DNA of 64,000 bases from Hemicentrotus pulcherrimus (lineage: Eukaryota > Echinodermata > Echinoidea > Camarodonta > Strongylocentrotidae): NCBI GenBank assembly GCA_003118195.1, contig BEXV01000877.1:27431-91430 (forward strand). The letters run 5' to 3'. Positions 25,611-37,758 of the stretch are shown one piece after another; positions within the stretch are counted from its first letter, which is position 1, and every line of letters begins with the position of its first letter. The position numbers and the translations under genes were made by a program. The notes beneath the pieces were generated by a model, which saw nothing but the letters and a program-made list of their open reading frames with translations, was not told where the DNA came from and searched no databases.

Positions 25611-25827
25611 AAAATAAGGTGAACATGGCTTCATAAATGCAATAAAAACAAATAAGCTATGAAAAATTTATACTACAAAACTTAAGTGGATCATCATCTA
25701 TATAAAGAATAAATATCATAATCTCCTTTACTAGGCTTCTTTTTTTTTGACAGGAGGTCCAACACCATAAGCTTACACAGAATAACTACATGTATTGAAT
25801 GCATTATTTTACAGACTATCATTACCA

Positions 25828-26255
25828 ACTATTACCATATCATCTTCTCTATGATAATGACCATCTCTATCATAATGATCATCACCAGCATCACAGTGAT
25901 CAAAATCACCACCACTGTAAACATCAACATCATCACTGCTTCCATCATCACTGTCATTATCACCACCCTTAAATCATCACTGTCATCATCACCACCATCA
26001 ACATATTCAGCATAATTCTCTTCACCATCTTCTACCATTACCATGACTATCATCACCATAGCAACCACAGACATCATCATCATAATGATCATCATTACCA
26101 CCATCCCCACCACCACTAAGACCAATATCATCATTATCATCACAACATTCATCGCAACTACAGTTCTCAGGACCAACACCTATCATCACCATGGCCTTCA
26201 TAAACATCACCATAGCAACCAGAAACATCATCATCCTCCTCCTCATCATCCTCAT
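25828..26255. repeat. CAT/ATC-rich degenerate microsatellite
   Basis: About 430 bp of imperfect trinucleotide repeats (CATCACCAT, ATCATCATC) directly past the donor of catulin exon N. All three frames are open over parts of it, giving spurious Thr/Ile/His or Met/Val open frames. Confidence 0.9.
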
Positions 26256-26263
26256 CTTCTTAC

Positions 26264-26467
26264 CTCTGCTTGCTTGAAGAGATCTAATGTCGTCTTGAGT
26301 GATCCTTCTCCTCTCGTGAACATATACATGGCATAGGCCATGCTAGACATGTTCTTGGCCCTCTTAACGATGTCATTTGCTTGGTCCTCCCATTTCTCTG
26401 TCTCAGCATCCACCTCAGAGGTCAGTAGTTTGACCTCTAACCCGACCTTTGCAATCTTGGCTTGTTC
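26264..26467 (-). CDS. CTNNAL1: Alpha-catulin exon N
   Basis: 204 nt, 68 codons, phase 0; acceptor CTTTCTTTCAG, donor GTAAGA. It encodes EQAKIAKVGLEVKLLTSEVD, AETEKWEDQANDIVKRAKNM, SSMAYAMYMFTRGEGSLKTT and LDLFKQAE, one of the most conserved blocks of the catulin/alpha-catenin family (human MSSMAYSLYLFTRGEGPLKT). A CAT/ATC-rich degenerate microsatellite begins right after the donor. Confidence 0.95.
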
Positions 26468-27139
26468 CTGAAAGAAAAGTTATACATGATAAACTTTAAG
26501 CAATCTATATTTAGGCAGGACAGAATAGATTTTGTAAGAGACAGGGAGGTGAATATATAGACGAAGAGAAGCAATATTTCAAAACAGAGAGATTTATATA
26601 AAGAGTTTTATTTTTAATCCTTAGATATGTGTACTTTATTGACATGTTTTAATGAGGAAATTGAAAAGCTTTCTCATGAATTTTTTTTTTTTAAATCCAC
26701 ATTCTAGGTAAACACTGAAGATATTAAGCTTTTACAGTGAGTGACTTTCTGTTTTTTGGTTGATGATAAAGTTTAAGGATTTATATTATGTATTCTTTCA
26801 AACATCCCTAAAAGAGCTCTAAGCTCTTCCAAGTGCTTTTTTGGTTCCAAATGTTTCTATCAGTAGGAGCAAGTTTGAATTGTTATTTATGGAAGCTTAA
26901 AAGGGTTTTGATGGAGTACTTACATGTGAAATCTCTTAGAAATATTTATATCTTCAGTTGCATTATCATGATGGCATTGAAAATGATTTTTATTTTCTGA
27001 TTAAACAAATATAAAAACGCACTCTTTCCCTTTGAATTTGATTGTTTGAGTTTAATGTATGACAGCTTTGAAGGAATGTGTTTGATTTATATGATCATCG
27101 TGGATGGATATGCTATATTTCACCACAAATGTCATTTGA

Positions 27140-27232
27140 TGTTTTACAAAAAGGACAATAGTGCTGCTGTTAGGATTTGAACCCAGGCGATATAATTAAG
27201 ATCCCCAAGACATAACCATGGCACCAAACCAC
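27140..27232 (-). mobile_element. tRNA-derived SINE head
   Basis: On the minus strand TGGTGCCATGG (box A-like, 27216-27226) and GGTTCAAATCC (box B, 27173-27183) are followed by CACTATTGTCC, like the CACTAATGTCC after the tRNA head of the SINE at 34007. No long 3' part is seen. Confidence 0.55.
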
Positions 27233-27354
27233 ACCATATATACCCCCAAACATGTTTCAATGGATGCAACTTCCAAAGATGGCTGAAGAATCCTTCATGA
27301 TCCTCTTACTAAACTCCTTGGTGAGTATTCATAAAGGGGGCTTTACTCCTGAGA

Positions 27355-27494
27355 CCCTTTTCACAAAACCTTTTTTCAATGACAAATGACAAAAATCAGT
27401 GAAAAATCTGCTGACAACCAATCAGAAGCAAGGATTTCACTAGCTTATAACAAAAACTGTCATTAGTCACTGATGACAAGTTTGTGAAATAGGG
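27355..27494. mobile_element. Short foldback element
   Basis: CCCTTTTCACAAA is mirrored by TTTGTGAAATAGGG, and the inner AATGACAAATGAC by GTCATTAGTCACTG. It resembles the GGGC/ACAAA foldback family at 23403, 37263 and 37759. Confidence 0.5.
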
Positions 27495-27832
27495 CACAGG
27501 TTTCACTTTGTCCACTGACTTATGGAGCACCAAGCATAAAGTGTTATGTTTTCTGTAGAAATATTTGTAACAAATATAGATCTATAACAAAATGAATGTT
27601 TAAAAAGAAGTCAAATAGTGAGAATTGATGTGAAAATTAAAAATTTGCTTTGTTATGACATGTTTTTGTTTGATCATTTGGTGACAGAATTAAGATAATT
27701 TTTCAATGATGAAAGGAACAGTTTGACACTCGGCACTTCATAAATCTGTTGACAAGAACTCTATCCACTTATTCAGGGTATAAACCTGGACTAAAATGAG
27801 TATACCGGCACTAGTTTCCCTTAGTTTTTTAC

Positions 27833-27883
27833 CTGAGCGTCCAACTTGACTGGTTTAGCAGCTTTGACTGTGGTACCGTGTTT
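27833..27883 (-). CDS. CTNNAL1: Alpha-catulin exon M (51 nt)
   Basis: 51 nt, 17 codons, phase 0; acceptor CTCATACAG, donor GTAAAA. It encodes KHGTTVKAAKPVKLDAQ, a basic linker in the place of human LKSLKPDKPDSEE, directly before the conserved EQAKIAK of exon N. Confidence 0.85.
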
Positions 27884-29605
27884 CTGTATGAGTGGGTGGG
27901 AATAGATATACACACATATGGAATGCAAGGTTAGCATGTTAGTGAAATGCAAATACTGTATGCGCTCATATATCATGAATATACCTGATAAAATATTACA
28001 TGGGGAGAAAGGAGGGAGAAAATTAGATAATAGATGCAATGAGAGATGCCTTTATATATAGTTGATCCTTCAGAGGAGAAAAGAGGAAAGCAAAAGTCAA
28101 AATGGATGTAGTAAGGAAGATTAAATTGAAGTCCCGTGGCCATCTTGTATAGTTCTTTGACCATATTGTGTAGTTCAGGGGTCAACCGGAGCTGAAAGAG
28201 CTCATCATCGACTGATGATGTAGATGTAATGACAAATAAAATTGTTAGTTGAGAGCCAGGAGGACGTAAACTAATATCATTTTAAGGTAGGGTTTACAGT
28301 CTTCTCGCTCTCAGCAGACACCAGCAAATACCAGCCAAGGATAAACAATGAAGCCCCAATATAAACGTGAAGGTCTAAAGAAAAGTTGATTAAAATTGCC
28401 AGTAGAATTTTTGAAATTCATTTATCTATTTATCTATTTATTCATGTACCTTTTCACTCACTTGATTATTTACTTACAGGTTTACTTACTTACATTTTTT
28501 TAATTTCATTAGTAATTCATTCAGTCATTCATTTAATCTTTCACTTATTTATTTATTGCAGGGGTGGCCTGTTCAATTACCGTATGCAAAACCGCTTCAC
28601 AAAGGCACCCAGCAGAATAATACATTCATCAATATAGATTTACCGTGCTGTATTGATCAGCTCATTAATAGCGGCTCAAGCATGAATACTGCAAATGGAA
28701 ATGTGGATCAATGGAGTTTAAAAATATGCTACATGTATGAAGCATTTTACAATGTCACTAATGAATTCTTTTCTCTTCCACTGAATGCTAGAGTTCTATA
28801 CACCCATTGGATGGATCTCTGTGCAGTCCCATATATATGTGAGGTTTCTTGTACTGAAAGAATTTATAAGCCAAATACATGTATATTATTGTACACTTCT
28901 TTTTTTTCATTATTAAGTTAAAAGTTAGACTGTCATTACTCTACAAACAAAATCCCCAAGTTATGACCTTTCTTTGCGTATAAAGACTGAACATTGCTCA
29001 ACGGCAATTTGAACAAAAGTACATTTGCTACAGGCAAGGAATGAAAAGATGCATGTATGGACCTGAGATAAATGGTTGTTCTTGGCTATATACTAAGTGT
29101 TGACAAAATAATATGTGCTTTCATCTTTGGCAGCACAGGCAAAAAGAAAGCTTTATCATTCAAGATATCAGATGTGCTGTTGATTGCCATGAAAAATGTT
29201 GAATATGACAAGAATGGAATTAATACTTGTATGATAATAATTGTGGAGCGCCAGGAGTGTCAAATCTGATAGACATGAGCAATAAAATAACAAACCACTA
29301 CTATTATTTTAATTATTTTCAATTCATACACATGTCACATATTACCTAAACGTACAATTGTTAGAAACTTGAATGCTGATCATTAATGCTGATCATTAAT
29401 GCTGATAATTAGCTTCCGAATAAGATAAACAGAAGGACACATGATGCAAGTCAGTAGGTAAGTATATTGGAATATAGAATAAATATTTAATATAAGAAAT
29501 TATCAGGTGACCATGCTGTGAAGTTAATGTGAGATAGGTAATCCTAAAACTACTAGACATCTCTTGATCTTTATGTAATGATCTTATACTCCATTCTTCA
29601 AATAA

Positions 29606-29985
29606 CTCTCTTCTTTCATCAGTATCATCTTCTTCTCCTTTTTTGTCTTCTTCTTCTTTTTTTCTTCCTTCCTTCTTCTTGATCTTGTTTTTCTTGTTCT
29701 CCTGTTTCTTCTTTTCCTTGTTCTTGTTCTTCTTGTTCTTCTTGTTCTTGATCTTGTTCTTCTTGTTCTTGTTCTCCTCCTCCTTCTCTTTATTTCTATT
29801 TTAACACTCCTCCTCCTCTTCTCCAGCTCCTCCTTCTTCTTTACTTTTTATCTTCCTTTCCTGTAACCCCCTCCTTATCAATCTTATTTCTCTTTCGTCT
29901 TCTCTTTCTTCTTTTTTCCCTTTTCTTCTTCTTCTTCTCTCTCTCTTCCCTTTTCTCCTCCCCTTCCTCTTCCTCCTCATTGGTG
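29606..29985. repeat. Pyrimidine-rich tract (CTT/TCC repeats)
   Basis: About 380 bp almost without purines, with repeated TTCTTGTTC units. It lies in a catulin intron; on the transcript it is purine-rich. Confidence 0.9.
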
Positions 29986-31493
29986 GACAGTTCTTTAAAT
30001 CTTCATAACCTTTCACATTGCTTTCCTTCAGAATGTATATAGCACCTCACAAAGAACTGCAGTCCACTTTACAACGAAACAAGACCATAGCATTTTCAAA
30101 TTCTAAAACTACTACTGTCTACACTGCTTGTAAAGCCTTCTTTCTACAAGTTGTCTGCATGATGCTGCAGGGATACAAAACTTAAAAATCACCATGACGA
30201 TTTCAAATATGAAGATTCATACAGTTTCAGAATCGACATGAATCCTGAGCAGGCATGGATTTCGGGAGAAAAGTACTGATGCAATGGTTAGGATTACAAA
30301 GGATTTTCAAAGTAGCACAGTAAAATCAGAAAATAGGTCACAGTGTGGCATTCAAAACTGCAAATGAAGTCATAAACTGATAAATGATGGTTAGAAATCG
30401 ACACAGATACATGTATCATTCATACAGAAATGACGACAATGATATATTGATCATGTCATAATTTTAACGACCAGCTTTACAATGTCACAACGACAAATCA
30501 AGAAATCAGGTGTAAATCTCCATTGAAGATGCAAATAAACATGATATCATGTAGCATGAGATGATGGTCAAAAGATGAGTTACAGTATGCATGTAAGAAA
30601 AATAAATAATCAGATGGATAAAGATGAGAATCAATACCAATAGAGGATGGGATAGAATTACTGTTGCTTAAAATCACGAAACACAATTTTATACCTCTTC
30701 TAACACAATACCAATACCGATGTGAAAATAAACCCAAAGGGTGAAACAGTGCGGAACACTTATCCTTAAACCAAAATTTAATGACCTCAGACAAACAGGT
30801 ACTTCTCCTTGACACCAGGACCAGCATCGGTGTAAAAATTACCAAAAAGGGTGACATATGCAAAATTAATTTAGGCTGATAATGACTCCAAATGTATCCT
30901 CCCCAAAAGTTTGAATTTTGATTCCTTTCCAAAGATTATGTGGCATATTAAGATGGATGAAATTAAAGTATAGATGTAAATGGAAGCCATGAAATTGTGC
31001 TGAAGAAATGTAATAGAAATATTCAAAAATCTTGATCGTTTCATTTAACAAAGTAATGATGTTATCTCAAATTGCAAAATGGACTCATAATGAAATGATG
31101 AATATCTGATTTATAAAACAGGGACTCCAGAGAAGAAAAATCCCAGTGGATAATGATAATTCACAAATATCCAAATATATGACTATTCCTAAAAACAATC
31201 TACATTTCCATCTCTATGGTTACCTTTCAGAAAACTGATGTTGTTTCAATGGTGATTAAATATACCCAATCCATTTCAGTGTTAATACCAGAATGACATT
31301 TAAACCCATGCTTTCCTGTAGCATGCTACATCTATTAATCAAACAAGTCTAGAATTGTACATAGGCCAAGTGTGAAAAATACAAACTCAGAATAAATAAA
31401 TACATGTGATGAAAAATGCAGTGTGGCAAATGAGACATGGTGACGAGTATGCGTAAATATATATATAAAAAGCAGGTATTGTGGAATACTTAC

Positions 31494-31502
31494 AATATCA
31501 GC
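31494..31502 (-). CDS. CTNNAL1: Candidate 9-nt microexon of alpha-catulin
   Basis: GCTGATATT sits between CTGCACTTTTTAG and a consensus donor GTAAGT, inside the intron between exons K and M. It would add Ala-Asp-Ile without changing frame, in a part of catulin (after SLPKP in human) that varies in length. It may be alternative or absent; the sites alone are the evidence. Confidence 0.4.
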
Positions 31503-32359
31503 CTAAAAAGTGCAGAGAAATGAATAGAATTTCAAATAAAGTATACATATCAGCAAAAGAAAAAACTAAACGATAGCAAACATCAATACAGTACAAGAAA
31601 TCAACTAGAAACAAAACACCAAAACTTGAAAATGCTTTATACATGTAGTTTGAAAACACTATTTGTAGAACAATTTATATCATATAGTTTCTTTTGGTGC
31701 AAATACAAATTTCACATATTTAATTCAAAATTCCCTCTTATCAAATTGTCTCATCATGATCGAGGTATCATAATCATTCTGAGTTTGGAAAAAATACCCA
31801 CATGGTCCGCTGTCCAAATACAGATGTCTAAATAAATCATTTTTCTTTATGACTTACATGCCTGAGACAAACTTAGGCCTTTAAATAGTCAAGATTACAT
31901 TAACTAGTTGCAATGCTGTTACTTCTATTTTCTTGAGCAGTCTATACTCTATTATACTCTATATGTTCCTTATTTTATGATATTGAAGAGGCTATTTATA
32001 CATATTAATACATACATTAATTGTGTTAAGATATTGTTAAAGAAGAAGGATGTACCGTAATAGAAAAGATCAGGATAGGTGATGTTTGGGTGTTACAGCT
32101 TTATAAGTTTGCAGAAGAATATTTCAAAAATAATTATTGGAAACACTCATACTTTCTATATAAGTACTATAAGATTATCTGGACAGCCAAAAAATATAGA
32201 GAATATATTGTATTGAACAGATTTTTTAGAAAGAATAATGCAATGCGTGCAAGATCCAAAATATTCATATGGGGTATACAATATGAATAGAGAGGAACCT
32301 AACTTCATCCAAATCATTTGTTTTCAGTTCACGGCTCTCCTGATATACATTTATATATT

Positions 32360-32387
32360 TAATTATATATATATATATATATATATG
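32360..32387. repeat. (TA)n tract
   Basis: TA dinucleotides to the left of the inverted repeat at 32447-32693; a matching (TA)n run lies on its right side at about 32699-32722. Confidence 0.9.
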
Positions 32388-32446
32388 TGTATATAAAAGT
32401 GCAAGAATTCTCAAATCTGACATGACAACGGGTGTTCCAGAATATG

Positions 32447-32693
32447 TAGGCGTGAAGAAAATGGTCTAGGAACGTGAGACGTAGCTGTACTTAACAATTT
32501 TTATTACGAGCTTTCGGCTTGTGAGGCCTTCATCAGGTTCTTGCTTGTGTGATGGGCTGTCGGACCGCCTCCTAGCACCGACAGCCCAACACACAAGCAA
32601 GAACCTGAAGAAGGCCTAACAAGCCGAAAGCTCGTAATAAAATTGTAAAGTACAGCTACGTCTCACGTTCCTAGACCATTTTCTTCACGCCTA
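32447..32693. mobile_element. Near-perfect inverted repeat, 117-bp arms, 14-nt loop
   Basis: 32447-32563 and 32578-32693 are inverse copies with only a few mismatches and small indels. The arms contain ACGAGCTTTCGGCTTGT and CTTGCTTGTGT. (TA)n runs flank both sides. The minus strand of the left arm carries CTGATGA, a GGC/GCC stem and GAAA in the order of a hammerhead core, but stems I and III are not closed. Confidence 0.85.
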
Positions 32694-33278
32694 TACATGT
32701 ATATATATATATATATATATATGTTTTTTTTAAATACAAAAATAGGAGCTTTATGCGGACAAAAGCAACAAACACAGACGGAAAAAGTAACTTGTGCTAC
32801 AGAGTTCATTAGCAAGAAGAGAGACAACAAACAGATGCATGGAAGGGGTAGCATTGATTGATCCTGCATTGGAATCATAAGATCTCTCTTCCAAAAACGA
32901 AATCTGACTGATAGACCATCAGGTAGTCAAATTAATATTCTCTCTCAAAATGTGTCAAATAAGTTCAGGTAGGACTGTTCCTGGTGGACATACATAATGT
33001 CATCATAGTTTAACATGATCAATTGGAGAAAAAAGAAGATTTGAACCACATGCATGCATACAAAGCAATATGGCATAGTTTGCACGCACAAACCCTTTAC
33101 TAATTTAGCCGTTTCTGACAGAGCCATAGACTGACATATCTAGGCTCTGCACAAGGTTTTAGGATTTGTGGTAAAGTGTCATTATTAGAGTCTGTGCTTG
33201 CAGACAAGTGGCCTGCACTATACAGAAAGACAAGGAAGATGATAAGGGAAAGTAATAAGAACAAAAAAGATAGCTTAC

Positions 33279-33316
33279 CCCTGGCCTGGGAAGAGAGAGA
33301 TATACTTGTTTGTTGT
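33279..33316 (-). CDS. CTNNAL1: Alpha-catulin exon K (38-nt small exon)
   Basis: Only 38 nt. The acceptor TTTCTCTCCAG supplies two bases that complete an Asn codon from exon J, and the exon ends before GTAAGC in phase 0. It encodes NKQVYLSLPRPG, which aligns with human EKYGYLSLPKPM. The frame fit on both sides and the match make it convincing despite its size. Confidence 0.88.
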
Positions 33317-34006
33317 CTGGAGAGAAAAAAAAAAAATGTTTTAATAGAAAACATGAAATTTAATATAAAAGAAAATATAAGAGAAAGGAAAAGGTACATA
33401 CGTGTAAATTGAACTGAGGCGATGAAGAATGGGAAAGAAGAAAGACATAGGATAATATCATACCAAAATAAAGATAGATTATGTATAGTTCGAGTCTTTT
33501 ACATCCATTTAAACAAGTCACATTCTCTGCAACTTTTTATGAATCCAAATTGAAGGAATGAACTAGTTGTTCATCATTCATATTCGCTTATAAGAAAACA
33601 TTATTACATAGTCACATAAAATGTATAAAATTGTGTATTGATAAGATAACGATTATTTAATGGCTATAGATCATTTAAATAATTATGTCTGCAGTCTCTC
33701 AGCAGAAATTGAGGCAATTATGGAGAGTTCCAGTTGTCCATTACTTATAAAACCGCACATTGAACAGGAGCTACACTACAGGGGGGTATGGAGCAGGCAA
33801 TCAAGGGATGGGAAAAAATAGAAAGAAAAAAAAAGTGTGAAAAGAGAGAAAGGGGAACGAAGAAGGGGAAGGTAGAAGAAAATGAGATGCCTGGATCACC
33901 TCCCGCACCTCCAATCAGTAGCTTTGTAAATTTGCATTTCATTATACAAGTAAGGCCGGTGCCCCTTCATTCGTTCCAGTGCACCATCAATGGATGGACT
34001 CATGAA

Positions 34007-34275
34007 GTGTCGTAGTTGAGTGGTTTAAAGCGCTTGACTTGGAATTCGAAAGGTCGTGGTTCGATCCCTGACACGGCACTAATGTCCTTTGGCAAGGCAT
34101 CAATCATCATTTGCCACACTCGATCCGGGTGAGGTAAATGGGTACCTGGCAGGAACTAATTCCTTGTAATGCTAGAGCGCTGTAATGGCAGCTAGACAAA
34201 GGTAATACTAAATGCGCATCGGAATAGAATTTCTAGATAGACGGTGCTATAGAAATGCCTATTATTATTATTATA
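34007..34275 (+). mobile_element. tRNA-derived SINE
   Basis: The tRNA-like head (GTGTCGTAGTTGAGTGG) has RNA polymerase III box A TAGTTGAGTGG (34013-34023) and box B GGTTCGATCCC (34058-34068), then a body with GGGTACCTGGCAGGAA and CTATAGAAATGCC and an ATT-repeat tail. It inserts in a catulin intron in antisense orientation. Confidence 0.85.
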
Positions 34276-34366
34276 TTTATGCTATACCAATGACAATTGA
34301 TGAAATGCAACTGAAAAGACTACAACTTGACCCAAAACAATTATGAAACACAAGTTGACCCCTCAC

Positions 34367-34517
34367 TTGTTTTGCCGACGCAGTTGTCATTGACCTCCTT
34401 GACCAATGTGCTAAGGTCATTGATCTGAATTTCCCAGGCATCGGCGAAGACGTCCAGATTCTCTCTAGCTATCTTACTGTTATGGTTCATTGCAAGGGTG
34501 ATCGCTGCACCTGTTAA
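34367..34517 (-). CDS. CTNNAL1: Alpha-catulin exon J
   Basis: 151 nt, starting in phase 0 after TTCCAATGCAG and ending with one extra base before GTGAGG. It encodes LTGAAITLAMNHNSKIAREN, LDVFADAWEIQINDLSTL and VKEVNDNCVGKT. Human has KIAKENLDVFCEAWESQISD here. Confidence 0.94.
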
Positions 34518-34985
34518 CTGCATTGGAAAATAAGAAGAGAAACAATAATTATTCATCCTTAACCTGCTAGAGCACCTGGTGCTGTTTCCTTTTAATTCTT
34601 TTACTAGAATTCTTATGTTTATTTTGAGGTAGGGTCAGGCTTGCTTTTAGATCTAGATGTTTTTCTGTCATGCAAAGTCGCCTTACTCCGATATAAGTGC
34701 ACACTTCCATACCATTACCTTGTGTGCTACACAGATTTCTTTTGTTTTATGTGTCAGAAATGATTAGTTACTTTTATTTGTCATGTATTAGTGATACATA
34801 ACGTCATCTGAGCAGCAGCGATCCAAATTGATTGGCCCACTAGGGGCTCTTCTTACAGGGACTGCAACAATTATACGTTGGTACTTTAATTGGCAATTGC
34901 TCACAATTGGACAACAACAACAAATATATATATTGTGCACATAGCCAACACAGTGAATGCCAGAGAGGCCTTCAAAGTACTGCTA

Positions 34986-35158
34986 CAGTCAAACCTGATT
35001 TAGAGACCACCTGTCTACAAAGACCATCTGTCTACAAGGACCACATTTTTTGTTTCCCTTGAAAATGGTTCCTCATTGAAACTTGTACTTAAGGAACCTG
35101 TCTACAAAGGCCACTTTTTGTGTTTCCCTTGGGCGGTCGCTATAGGCAGGTTTGACTG
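34986..35158. mobile_element. 173-bp MITE with CAGTCAAACCTG ends
   Basis: CAGTCAAACCTG and CAGGTTTGACTG are exact inverses flanked by TA on both sides (34984-34985, 35159-35160), so mariner-like. The interior repeats CTGTCTACAAAGACCA-type units. Confidence 0.85.
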
Positions 35159-35698
35159 TATTACACTTGCTATAGCGTATTCGCCGAAAGACACAGAGTC
35201 ATGAATTACTGGCAACTCTGGGTAACACAAACTGCTCTGGATTTTCAGCTGTAATAATCAATGTTATCATAATGATTGTGTTATGAGTTCATTACTGATA
35301 CACAAATATTTTTTTTTCCTGAGATTGATTGGCAAAATAAATTGGTAATATGATTCAAGCATTATTGAAAGAATAGCACATCTATTTGAAAAGTCAGAAA
35401 ACACACTCCAATCGTATTTGTCGTAAAATTAGAATATCTCGAAAGTAGCCAATCAGCCATTTTCCTTGTTAAATTTAGCATGTCGAAATCCACAATTAAA
35501 TGTTTCTTTTTTTCAAAAGGCAGAAATTGAAGAAAAAAAGTTAATTATTGGCATGATAACCCACATAAGTCGCAAACAAGTTTTAAATTGACAGTTTAGG
35601 TCAAGAATGATATCATTCCTGATCTACTCGTAAAGTGTATCCAATACGAGGTACAGAAAATCCATACCGAACCAGTGGTCAATTCTCTGCCCACTTAC

Positions 35699-35791
35699 CT
35701 GTGTATCCGACGTGGCTATACTATTCTCTGCATGGTCGCAACTGATGGTCAGAGGAGCAAGTCTGGACACATGGCCAAGTAATCTACATAC
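35699..35791 (-). CDS. CTNNAL1: Alpha-catulin exon I
   Basis: 93 nt, 31 codons, phase 0; acceptor TGATTCAG, donor GTAAGT. It encodes VCRLLGHVSRLAPLTISC and DHAENSIATSDTQ, matching human TCRLLRHISGTEPLEITC. Confidence 0.94.
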
Positions 35792-36316
35792 CTGAATCAT
35801 GGAAAAGAGACAACAATATTTTGATTGAATAAAATCATCCTTCAGTAACAATACAATAGAAGTACACAAGATTAGTGTAATTTGCAATAAAACCAACTAC
35901 CCCATCTCCCTTTTAGATTTTTTTCTTCTATGTTCCCTTCAGGTTCAGTTCATATTTTCCAATCTCGGCTCTCTGTTCATTTTTCTTCACTATTCTAAGA
36001 AGTGCAAGATGAGAAAAGCTTTAGTTTGTCTGTATTTGTTGCTATTCTTCAAATTGTCCTTTCTTAATTATTCATATACTTTTCACTTGTAACATTGCCA
36101 AATGTCATACAAGTGGCACTTTTAATTGCAGTAAGAATCCTGTACATGTTTTAAGTTTCAGTTTTAGTTTCCAACAGAACGGTGATTTTGACAAGAAATT
36201 TGATTTTCAATAACTTAATACATTTTACATGGTTTAAAGTTATACAATAGAAAGTATACACACATATCCAGTATAACAGTTCTTGTTTATTTTTTTAAGT
36301 TAAACCTGTGGAAATA

Positions 36317-36360
36317 GAGGGATCCACTGAAAAGTAGAGCTTGTAAAATGTGGATCCCTC
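36317..36360. repeat. Hairpin, 11-bp perfect stem
   Basis: GAGGGATCCAC (36317-36327) and GTGGATCCCTC (36350-36360) are exact inverses. Confidence 0.9.
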
Positions 36361-36514
36361 AAAACAATGACAAACATAATTTGTGTAACATGTAAATATA
36401 TTGACTTGAAAAAATAAATATATATACATAAATTAGCAAAAAAAGGCAGAAACACAATACAATTATAAAGGTGATGTACACTGATGAACACAGTTGAAAA
36501 ACCATGACAAAAGA

Positions 36515-36580
36515 TTTTTAAAATATGGTATTAATTCTCTCTTTTGGTCAGCATAGTCATGGAATCTAACAATGAGCTAC
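36515..36580 (-). pseudogene. Decayed copy of the 3' end of catulin exon H
   Basis: 36544-36578 repeats 36731-36765 with few changes (both contain CATGGAATCTAAC after TTGGTCAGCAT), and similarity continues leftward through the donor region. In the copy the donor GTAAGA has become TTAATA, so it should not act as a 5' splice site. Only about 40 nt of exon is present. Confidence 0.75.
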
Positions 36581-36587
36581 ATTATAC

Positions 36588-36610
36588 ACATATATATATA
36601 TATATATATG
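36588..36610. repeat. (TA)n microsatellite
   Basis: About eleven TA units directly beside the exon H relic. Confidence 0.9.
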
Positions 36611-36721
36611 ATTTATCTTCAACATCGCTAAAATGCATGTCAGTGACACATTTACCTGCAAATGGATGTACATGTACAGAAAAATGGAAAAGCCTAAAAG
36701 AAGATAAAAAGATGGTCTTAC

Positions 36722-36880
36722 TTCTCTGATTTGGTCAGCATGGTCATGGAATCTAACGGTAAGCTGTTGAACTGCTTCCACCTGTCCCTGAGACGCCACC
36801 TCCTTCAGTTTATGGATGGTCGTATGGTCGTCACCCACCTTGAAGACTTCTGATGCATGGTCCAGAGCAGTGTGTTGAAG
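36722..36880 (-). CDS. CTNNAL1: Alpha-catulin exon H
   Basis: 159 nt, 53 codons, phase 0; acceptor TTTCTTGTCAG, donor GTAAGA. It encodes LQHTALDHASEVFKVGDDHT, then TIHKLKEVASQGQVEAVQ and FHDHADQIRE, matching the human region ending LSEQKEQLVE. A decayed copy of its 3' end lies 187 bp downstream. Confidence 0.93.
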
Positions 36881-37262
36881 CTGACAAGAAAAGATAAAAG
36901 AAAAAGATAAAAAGTGTGATTCCTTAAAGCCCCACTGCACTACTTATAGCTACTTGTGCTCTCTATATAGCATACAATGCCTCATCAGTGCCTGTTGGTC
37001 CCCATAGTCCCCTTTTCTTATGTTAATTGAGAGCTGAAAGATGAGATAACCACCTGTAAGTGACCTTGTAGGGAGGTCTAATCCCCCTTGGCCAAACTAG
37101 TACAGACGTGCTTTGACATTGCCTACACATTGATCCCAAGGGATGCTTAAGGTGCCTGCAAAGGACTACTATTACCATAGTTTTAGCTAAGCTCCCCTAA
37201 GGTACTGAAAGCATTTGAGGATTTACTTCCTACCAGCGACATGTACTGAATGTACACAACCT

Positions 37263-37424
37263 GGGCCCCGTCTTACAAAGAGTTGATATTGATCCGAATC
37301 AATATCAAACCCCAAAATCAATCACAAATCTGCAGTCTCCCATCTCATATGTACATAGTTGTGATTGATATCAATCACAAATAAGTTGCGATTGATATCA
37401 AATCTTTGTAATACAGGAGGGCCC
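37263..37424. mobile_element. Foldback MITE, GGGCCC ends, copy 2
   Basis: The ends GGGCCCCGTCTTACAAA and GGAGGGCCC with the inner ATTGATATCAA motifs match the copy at 23403-23584. The right end is slightly degraded (TTTGTAATACAGGAGGGCCC). Confidence 0.78.
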
Positions 37425-37758
37425 AGGATTGAGAGTGGCGAAGAAAAAAAAGATGATGAACATCTTGCCAAAGAACATTAAAGCCACAGCCAGGACGCTA
37501 GGACTAAAACCTGGAACCGCATGATCCACTGTCTAGTTACATTTCCACTAAGACCGTGAAACCTTTTAACATCTCTTATCAATACCATGCTGATTATCAT
37601 GTGAGAGGTCTTTTTTTCCAGTTGGAGATAGCAGACAAATTGCAAAAAAACTGACTGCTCAAACATTGGCAATGTTATCTCTACAGGCTTTCACTGACTA
37701 TAATTTGGGTGATCAAGTTTTCAGTGGCCATTGATATTCCCCCTGAAGATGTCAATCT

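Noticed and set aside
25832..26336. Open frames rich in Met/Val or Thr/Ile
   Set aside because: They come from the CAT/ATC microsatellite, apart from the overlap with catulin exon N.
28119..28190. Possible catulin exon reading LRLTPELHNMVKELYKMA
   Set aside because: It follows a fair acceptor (CTCTTTCAG) but has no usable donor, no match to human catulin, and exons K, M and N already join without it.
32447..32693. Functional hammerhead ribozyme
   Set aside because: Core strings are present, but stems I and III cannot be formed around them and the second arm has a mutated core; kept only as a finding to test.
34007..34080. Functional tRNA gene
   Set aside because: A and B boxes are present, but the cloverleaf is imperfect and the SINE body and tail follow directly.
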